From the NCBI RefSeq assembly GCF_043290135.1, contig NC_134701.1, positions 63,275,002-63,339,001 on the forward strand: DNA of 64,000 nucleotides, given 5' to 3'. A program made the translations under genes and the position numbers. The DNA comes from Rhipicephalus microplus (Eukaryota > Arthropoda > Arachnida > Ixodida > Ixodidae). Every line of letters begins with the position of its first letter. Within the stretch, counting starts at the first letter, position 1. Below the pieces are notes generated by a model. It saw only the letters and a program-made list of their open reading frames with translations. It was not told the origin of the DNA and did no database searches. Positions 57,170 through 64,000 of this stretch are shown piece after piece.

Positions 57170-57994
57170 AGTGTCAACGCTGATGTCACTGCACTGCTAC
57201 AATGTTGAGTGAGTAAGGGCGATGACGTGGTCGCACGCGGGGTTTCTTCGATAACTGCCGCAAATGTCCCACATTGGCTTCTAATGCCACACGCGTTCTT
57301 GTTGCCATTTCTATCAACGCTCCTATCACGCACTCCACGCTGTCTTCATGCCACGGCCACCGGAAGCGAGATCGGACTCACTTGGTGTCGAGAAGCTCGG
57401 GCGATCCTGCATTGCTCCCCATGTTTCGTTTTAGTACTTTGCTATTTATGCAAAAGTATTTCATTGAATGTCTAACATCGTCTATTCAATCGTCTTGCTT
57501 TGTGCCGAAAATGTTTATGCTTTCGCGCTGCCATGTCCAACGCCTCAGGGCCCACTCAAGCTGCTGACGGTAGCTTTTAGGCGCAGAGGACGTTTGTAGT
57601 TTGTACAAGGAAGTTTGATAAATTGATTGATTGATATATGTGTGTGTTCCTTTGAAATAAATTTTAGGGGCGGGTTGAGCGCCTTGTCCTCTCATCTTCA
57701 CTCGTTATCTATATTTTAGCTGTTTTTATATCACAAGTAATATGGCAATTGCATGGAAACCTGCCGTTTTAACTGTCTTTTACTTATACAACTCTGCAGA
57801 ACCTACTCGGTCCATGCAGTAGATGCATTGAGCCAGCACCAGAACGCCAGGACGCAGCGAGCTCAATGTGTGCTGCCATTTTTAGACAGCGCGTCACACC
57901 ACTTATCGCAGGTACGGTGAAGCAACACCCTAAAGTGACAAGCTTTCAAATGCTCCATAACTAAAACGCGAAACTTCCCATTTGGAGTCCGCTG
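57170..57994. other. Unassigned stretch
   Basis: No recognised gene. TTGATTGATTGAT near 57618 could be a SINE-like tail, but no body is attached. Confidence 0.3.
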
Positions 57995-59590
57995 CTGCTG
58001 AAAAACATTTATTTACAGATGTTATTTACAGGGAGGGTGGGAACGGTCCTTAAGGGGCCACCCCGTACCAACACTAGGTGGGCTCCCTCTTACGGGAACC
58101 CATTGGCGTTGGCCGCGGCCGGGGCACGCTCGACCAGGGCCCGTTGGGCCGTCAGGTCAGAGCAGCCGAGCAGGGCTGCCTCCCAGTCCTCCCGCGAAGG
58201 GTTGGGTAGTGGGGTAAGGTTTGGGGTTTTTTGGCATGCCCACACCATGTGGAAAATGACAGAGGAATTTTCCTCACAATGCGGGCCCTTCCCCGTGCTA
58301 GCGGGGTCAAAGTATTTTATGATTGCCGGGCACAATAGAGTTTTGGTATAAAGGTGAAGGAGGATTCGCTGCTCCGCCTTCGTGAGACCCTTACAGGGTT
58401 TCGGATAGACGTTATGGCCGGATTGATAAAATTGTGTGACCTCCTTAAAGGTGTAGGCGGGATTGGGTTCGAGTTCCGGATCCGTAGGAGACGAGGATGG
58501 TGCCCGGAGAGTGAGCGCGCGGGCGGCGGCATCGGCCGTCTCATTACCATCGAGGCCCGTGTGAGCCGGAGCCCATATTATCGTTCGGTGCGCAGGGGCA
58601 CCTAGGTAGCTGCTGTTCTGCAAAATTTTATAAGGATGGTACGGAATGTATCCCTGTTCAATATTGCGACAGGCACCCCTTGAGTCGGCGATGATGACCC
58701 TCGAGTCCTGATCTGCGGCGGCTAGTGCGATGGCGATCTCCTCCGCGTGCGTAATGTTATGTGCACGGAATGTGAGTTCGTTTACAACGGTGTTTTGGTG
58801 GACGACCGCAGCTGTGTACCAACCACCATGGTGTGGGCCGGAGGCGTCCACGTAGAATACTCCGAATTTGTGGCCGTAGTGTCGAGCCAAGGCTTCCGTC
58901 CGCGCGAGGTGTCGGCCACTGTAGTTGTCTCGGGTCATGTTAGCCGGAAGAAGGCGCACGTGCAAGGAGTATCGCCAAACTTCTGGAATTTGTACGCGCT
59001 CTTCCGTGTGTATTGAATGATTGATATGTAGCCGGGCATGGAGACGGCGACCCGATGGTGTTTCAGAGCGTCTAGTATATTGGTTTGTCAAGTGCGCCTC
59101 TCTCAGCTCCTTGAAGGTGTTCACCATTCTCAAGCCCAAAAGACGCTGGTTAGAGGTGCTGACACGAAGGTCGAGGGCGCGCTTGTAGATTTTGCGGAGA
59201 ATGAATTCGAGTGCATTCTCGTCGGATTTGCGTAGGTGGAGGTATGGAGCCGAGTACAGGACTAGGCTGGTTACGAATGCATGCGCCAAGCGCAAGGCAT
59301 CTTTGCATCGTAACCCCCCGCGCTTGTTAGAAACCCGGCGGACCAACTGGCCCACCTGGTCCCCAACCTTACGCAATTTGGCCAATGTTGTGCCTGGTCT
59401 GCGATTTTTTGTATGTAAAAAGCCCTAGTACTGTAATCTCATCGCGTTCGGGTATGGGTTCGCTGTGAAGGGAGAGGTCGATTTTTGTGGTGCACTTTGG
59501 TGATCGGCCGTAAGCATGGTTTGAGCTTTAGCTTCTCGGAAAATTTGTGCAGTTTATTTTTATTTAGTTTTTCCAGACGACGAGAAGGCC
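57995..59590 (-). mobile_element. LINE 3' part with RNase H, minus strand (family 2)
   Basis: Minus sequence from about 59580 reads the end of an RT thumb region in alternating frames (KFSEKLKLKPCL, then KIDLSLHSEPIPERDEI), then the long open frame 59385-58090. A short 3' untranslated part ends near 58000 with AATAAATG. The 5' portion (endonuclease and RT core) is missing. It is probably the same broad type as the LINE remnants at 4080-7890 and 52420-52915. Confidence 0.8.
58090..59385 (-). pseudogene. LINE ORF2 C-terminal half: connection and RNase H, 431 open codons
   Basis: The frame has no stop over 431 codons. Residues 1-110 are the RT connection (QLVRRVSNKRGGLRCKDALR, HAFVTSLVLYSAPYLHLRK). 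RNase H occupies about 172-290: D180 in FGVFYVDASGP, E215 in HAEEIAIALA, D234 in VIIADSRG, H275 in WAPAHTGLDG and D285 in NETADAAA, so all expected catalytic residues are present. A C-terminal part with CEENSSVIFHMVWAC (C-x8-H-x3-C-like) and WEAALLGCSDLTAQ follows. Upstream, a frameshift near 59420 separates it from the thumb. It would remove template RNA during reverse transcription, but lacks the polymerase part. Confidence 0.82.
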
Positions 59591-60855
59591 TTCCTCGACA
59601 CTCGGGAATGTCCATAGCACATATGCAATGCAGAGTGCGGATGAAACTTCAACACGTACGTACTATCGTGATGGGAAGAGACGCGAACAGCGGTAACTTA
59701 TGGGGGCGGGGAAAAAATAGAGCACAAAAGAAAAAGGAGGACACAGGATGATGCACTTTTCTTGTGCGCTGTACTTTTCGCACCCACATAAGTTATCCGG
59801 AAGCAGGATCAATTCGCCCAACCTTTCATTTTAGCGAACAGCAGAAAGCGTGGCTTTTCAACTCGGTCGAACTGCAACATGCTTTGTCTGGAAAAGTGGT
59901 GCTTTCAGCCGGTGTTACCATAGCGCTAAACTCATGCTCTAGCTTGTGCTCATTCAAGAAATGTGCTTATCATTTGCTAGTAAAGCCTGACACTGTTCCA
60001 GTTAAGGCATCTCACTGTTCTACAAAGCTGGAAGCGATGTTTTCTGACGCTTCCGTTCTCTAGCATCGCGATAGTACGCCGTTACAAATGTACTAAACGT
60101 GCTCCGAGTGTGCATGCACACAAGAATCACAATATTTCCCATTAGGGCATGCAGCCTCTGAAATATCCGCAAATGATTTGTTGCCGCATACTACGGGCAT
60201 AGTCCACGCAAATTGCTGCTATTAAGTGAAATAGCTTGCACACGTCACACTTGAATACAGGTAGTAAGTGCACTGACTGGTGTATTTTGACTGGGCTCGC
60301 AACTTTTCTTGTTCATTGCAATTATCTACTGGCGGTGGAGCTCAGCGTTTTTCTTTTGCGGATGGAAATTCGTGCGATTTGAAAATACCACACCAGCACG
60401 ATTTCCGCGTCGTGTTGTTATCTTCATAGACAGCGCTCAGTAATATCTTCTTCTCACACCCATTGTTTCGTATTCAAAAAAGGCGAACATGGGGCCAGAT
60501 GGCTCCTCGTAAGTGGAAGTGGCGTGAACGGCTGCTTTCTCGCTTTTGAATCTCCAAGAGATAGCATTTGCCATGTGAACTTGATGCAATAGATAGACGC
60601 CTGGCAGTTCAGAACAAAATGGCGTCTTGGTGTGAGAGTATGCTGGCAAGAACCTAAAGACAGTTGCATCTGTTTTTCTTTCTTTCTTTGGTGAGGAGGG
60701 TGGCTTATTCTTTTCTACGCGAGGTGGCGTCAAGTCGCGTAGCTGGATTTGACGTTCGGCACTGTGGTTTCGTGCATGAGATGAGAGGTTAAAGCAAGAT
60801 TGGCGATTCAACAACATGGCATTGGTAGACTTGCCTTAGCAACACACGAGAACAC
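59591..60855. other. Unassigned stretch
   Basis: The plus frame 59764-60063 (99 codons) and the minus frame 60437-60817 show no known motif. No repeat is recognised. Confidence 0.35.
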
Positions 60856-61590
60856 CCCATATAAGGGGGTACAGGGTGACATGGGATGGACATCGTTCGA
60901 GTGCAGGTAAGGTAGCAGCAATATAGAACTTGAGTAGCGATTGAAAAAAATGAGAGAGGAGCGCCGGGCTAAGAAAGTTTTCAGCTACTTGTACATCAAG
61001 ATTGTTGATAATAAATAGCGAAAGCGAACTCAAAAGTTGTCAAGCAAGCATTTAGACAACAGTAAAATACTAAGTCAAAAACAAACACCAATTAGACGAA
61101 GGTGAATAACACAGAGAAGTACATGCGGAAGATTGAAATGCTACGAAATATTCACTGGAGACCTACCAAACTTTCAAGTCAGAAATTTCAAAAGAAAAGA
61201 TGCACAATAATTGTCGGAGTAGTTCTCAAATTTTAGAGGCCAGAACGGGAGTATTGCGGACAAAGACGTACCGAGCCAAATATGAAGGCACAGGCACGTT
61301 ATATAGTGTGTCTGGAGAGGAGAAGAAAACGGCTGAACATTTGATAATTTTCTGTGAAGGTCTCAACTCTATCGTCCAAGATTACGGCGCGAAATTTTTC
61401 AAAGTATTTGAGTTTATGGAAAGTGAAGGCTGAAGAAGCTACTAACAGGAAGAAATAACTAGGAGGAGCCTACTCATTGGTGGCTAAAATCAAAGTGCGA
61501 GTGAACTTCGAACCTTCAACACAGCTTTATGGCTAGGTGGCGTGAGCCGCCGCCAGATATAAAAGGCTGCATGCATTGCATCCATTCATT
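60856..61590 (+). mobile_element. LINE family 1, 3' fragment, plus strand
   Basis: Plus-strand sequence reads GDMGWTSFEC near 60880, REERRAKKVFSYLYI near 60955 and TKTYRAKYEGTGTLYS, TAEHLIIFCEGLNSIVQDYG at 61262-61390, matching the C-terminal parts at 19368 and 39150. The first cysteine pair of the terminal zinc-finger-like motif is lost (YSVSGEE for CSACGEE). It ends WWLKSKCE and a CATCCATTCATT tail. Many stops; strongly 5'-truncated. Confidence 0.85.
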
Positions 61591-62269
61591 TATCGTCTTC
61601 TGGAGGCATTATATTTTTCAGAAAACATGGGTTTGATACTGTCTTTTATGTTGTCAGCATCCGCTGTCTACAATGCTTTTCAGGCGTGCTATGGAGGATG
61701 GCCCGAGCTTCTCGGGCAGACGAGTTCACTCCGAGCTCACTTTACTGCAGTAGTGGCATCAATACAGTGCGCAAAGGGTGATAGCAGCGTTGATGATAAT
61801 GCCTAGAAGAACACTCGTGGAGTCAGAAACGCATGTGAGGTATTTGCGGTGGTTATGTATGTGCACAAGTCAGCGCCGCCACTCAATCGAAATTTCAGCA
61901 TTGCAGGACAGTCAGCGCGATTATCGCACTATCTTTTCGCCACCTCAACACGAGACGTCTTCGTGGGCGTTTGCCATCTTTCAGGCTGGTTCTTTGGTTC
62001 CACCTGCAGCATGGATATTTCCACTCGTTAAACCTTCGCTAAACCTTGCTAACCAAATCAGCGTTAAACCCTTCTAAAAAAGACAGCAAGGGCACACATG
62101 CAGCACTCTCGTGCTGCTCGTTTCGCTTCTATCAAACATCGCAGACAAAATCAGCGAGAAGTTGTCAACAAGGGCGCTTGCATTGTGGTGGCAACGTGGC
62201 TGTGAGTGGACACACCACGAGCGCATTGAAATAGATTGGGATACGTGGGAGTCGCGTGATGATACAACA
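61591..62269. other. Unassigned stretch
   Basis: No gene recognised; frames are short and overlapping. Confidence 0.3.
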
Positions 62270-62564
62270 TTAGGGAGTTTTAGAATACCGCTTGCAAGCA
62301 CTGCGGGCGTTGCGGGTGTGGCGGGTGCCATATGAGATTTAGAATAGCGTTTGCCCTGCTGCAAACCACAACGCACGATCGCAGCGACACCGTAGCCTCG
62401 AAAACAGCGCTAGCGGGCCACATGCGGGCCGCTATCACCGCACGCAATTTCGGATTTTTTGCGTGTTGTCCACGAACGCGAACGCCGACTCACGTTACGA
62501 CGCATGCGCAGTGGCAGCGACCGCTCCGCAAGGGCTCGCGGTGCGCTACTCTAAATCTCCCTAA
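62270..62564. mobile_element. Small inverted-repeat element (MITE-like), about 295 bp
   Basis: Left end TTAGGGAGTTTTAGAATACC and right end GCGCTACTCTAAATCTCC, CTAA are inverted over 22 bp with four mismatches. TA lies at both edges. The GC-rich interior encodes nothing. The GGGAG start next to TA is shared with the 2.2-kb element at 22668. Confidence 0.55.
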
Positions 62565-62584
62565 ATTTAGGATACTATGCTTCC

Positions 62585-62939
62585 CTCACTAAGGGAGGCA
62601 CACGCAGTGCTGTCTAGGTAATGTCCGCAGCACGGAATGCAGCATGTTGCATTTCGCGCTGGTTGCCACCGGGCCGCGCCGATGGGCGCTGGTCGCGCCT
62701 GGCGTCAGACTATTCACTTTTTCATAAACGCCTCCCTGGGCGCCGCCATAGCCCTCCTTGGGCTGTGCGAATCGGCACGTCCCCTCGAAAATGCACTGGC
62801 AACGCTGCGCCCTTATCCTTTGTACTCCCACGCACAGCCCATCATGGCGGTGTTTTTTTCCTTCCTGTGAAATGGTGTATAGAGTGCGCGCGTTTGCTAG
62901 CGTAGCGTCGCTGCGCCCAGCGTGCGCGTGCGTCAACGC
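62585..62939. other. Spacer shared with another satellite locus
   Basis: 62890-62950 (GTCAACGCTACATTGGAGTA) matches the reverse complement of 22130-22190, both directly next to satellite units. This suggests that the spacer and satellite travel as one larger repeat. No gene. Confidence 0.5.
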
Positions 62940-63840
62940 TACATTGGAGTATATTGGGCCTTTCATGATGCGCTCGCGGCCGTTTTGATAGCTCCAGATA
63001 AACCAAACTTGGTGTTACGTGACGTAAGTAGATGACGAAATATATGACTGGTGCACACATGATAATCCTGACATGCGTGTCATGTAAGGATATGACAACA
63101 TGCCTCGTTTATTATGCGCTCGCTGCTGTTTTGCTACCTCTACATATAAAAAATTTGCTGTTACGGGACGTCAATGAATGACGAAGGTGTATGACTGGTG
63201 AAAACATGGTAATAACGCCACGCGTGTCCTGTGAGAACATGACAGCATACCGCGCTCATGATGTGCTTGTGGCCATTTTGGTAGCTCCACATATACCAAA
63301 TTTGGTATCACGTGACGCGAATAGACGACGAATGTAAATGACACGGCCAAACATGATAATCATGATGTGCATGTCGTGTAAAGTATGACTATACACTACG
63401 CTCATAGCGTACTCGCAGCCGTTTCAGCGGTTGCACATATGCCAAATTCGCTATTACGTGACGTGAATGGACGACAAATCTAAATAAGAAATCGAAAAAT
63501 GATAATCATGATATGAGTGTCATGCAAAACATGACGACATGACGCACATAGGCGCTTGCGGCCGTTTTGCTAGCTCAACATATAACAAATTTAGTATTAC
63601 GTGACGTGAACAGACGACGAAGGTGAATGACATGTCCAAATATGATAATCATGGCATGCGTGTCCTGTAAAACTTGACTACATGCTACGATCATAGCACG
63701 CTCGCGGCTGTTTCGCTAGCTCCACATATACCAAATTTGGTATCAGTTGACATGAATAGATGACGAAAGTATAAGACACGTCCAAGCTTGTATGAGAATC
63801 ATGACATGGAAGTCATGTACAACATAGTTTACCTTCACCT
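62940..63840 (+). repeat. Tandem satellite, six units of about 146 bp
   Basis: The ACGTGACG landmark or its variants occur at 63017, 63163, 63310, 63456, 63599 and 63745: spacings 146, 147, 146, 143 and 146. Each unit also carries ATGATAATCATGACATGCGT, TCATGTAA, GCTCGCGGCCGTTTTGCTAG and CATATACCAAATTTGGTATT. Units differ by roughly 15-25% from each other, so the array is not recently amplified. Monomers also occur at 18045-18597 and 22000-22140. Confidence 0.93.
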
Positions 63841-63938
63841 CGTAATGTTGTGCTGATAATAAAGTTCCTTTTAACCAGCTACTTACGCTCCAGGGATTTG
63901 TAGAACATCACCAAAAAATCTTCACAATTAAAAAAAAT

Positions 63939-64000
63939 CACAGCATATCCACGGAGTGCATGATGATGAGTGGGGTGAAGCATCGGTCAGTCCGTCCGCA
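63939..64000 (+). mobile_element. Microsatellite-bearing repeat, copy F, cut by the window end
   Basis: CACAGCATATCCACGGAGTG followed by ATGATGATGAGTGGGGTGAAGC and CAGTCCGTCCGC, the family head and the beginning of the tetranucleotide part. It lies just after the satellite, as copy C does. Confidence 0.85.

Noticed and set aside
62940..63840. CRISPR-like array
   Set aside because: Repeats are about 146-bp head-to-tail satellite units without unique spacers, in a eukaryotic context.

Overview
This window looks like repeat-dense nuclear DNA of a hard tick (Ixodidae). Three observations point there. There are three copies of a tRNA-derived SINE matching the Ruka family described from Rhipicephalus. 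An exon encodes the N-terminus of an arthropod arginine kinase. Eukaryotic transposons of arachnid type (P/THAP, Tc1, Ty3/gypsy, several LINEs, a Penelope-like piece) fill most of the rest. Nothing bacterial is present (no operons, CRISPR array or rRNA). The species assignment is from recall of family sequences, not from a search.

Layout. 0-9.3 kb: a decayed THAP/P-like element (358-2272), a broken Tc1-like transposase on the minus strand (2501-3590) and a scrambled minus-strand LINE (4080-7890). If the arginine kinase exon at 9285-9490 (minus) is a live exon, all of this lies in its downstream intron. 10.1-16.8 kb: a three-deep nest. A microsatellite-bearing repeat holds a minus-strand Ty3/gypsy element (10362-16739), which is itself split by a plus-strand LTR element (10916-14316) with 891-bp LTRs that look identical and a CGCGG target duplication. 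16.8-25.6 kb: microsatellites including about 48 TATC units, a complete Ruka SINE, satellite monomers, a small inverted-repeat element, a 5'-truncated LINE and a 2.2-kb element with inverted termini. 25.65-30.90 kb: a full-length but broken Ty3/gypsy element with 177-bp LTRs about 5-6% diverged.

31-37 kb: a small inverted-repeat element, then a five-exon P-element-like THAP transposase (32857-36438) whose frame and splice sites are intact but which carries four in-frame stops. 39.1-44.1 kb: a LINE (endonuclease plus reverse transcriptase, minus strand) interrupted by a 1.83-kb LTR element whose one open reading frame fuses gag to the end of integrase. 44-52 kb: mostly sequence I cannot assign, with one candidate solo LTR. 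52-62 kb: LINE ends, two Ruka fragments, inverted Penelope-like pieces and a LINE 3' half with an RNase H domain. 62.3-64 kb: a small inverted-repeat element, six units of a tandem repeat of about 146 bp, and another copy of the microsatellite-bearing repeat running off the window.

The genes do not form a pathway. The story is of waves of insertion. Two short LTR derivatives (RT-RNase H only, and gag-integrase only) have apparently identical LTRs and intact reading frames although each lacks most of its machinery, so recent mobilisation in trans by complete relatives elsewhere is the natural inference. A microsatellite-bearing repeat of several hundred bp recurs at about six places and repeatedly hosts other insertions.
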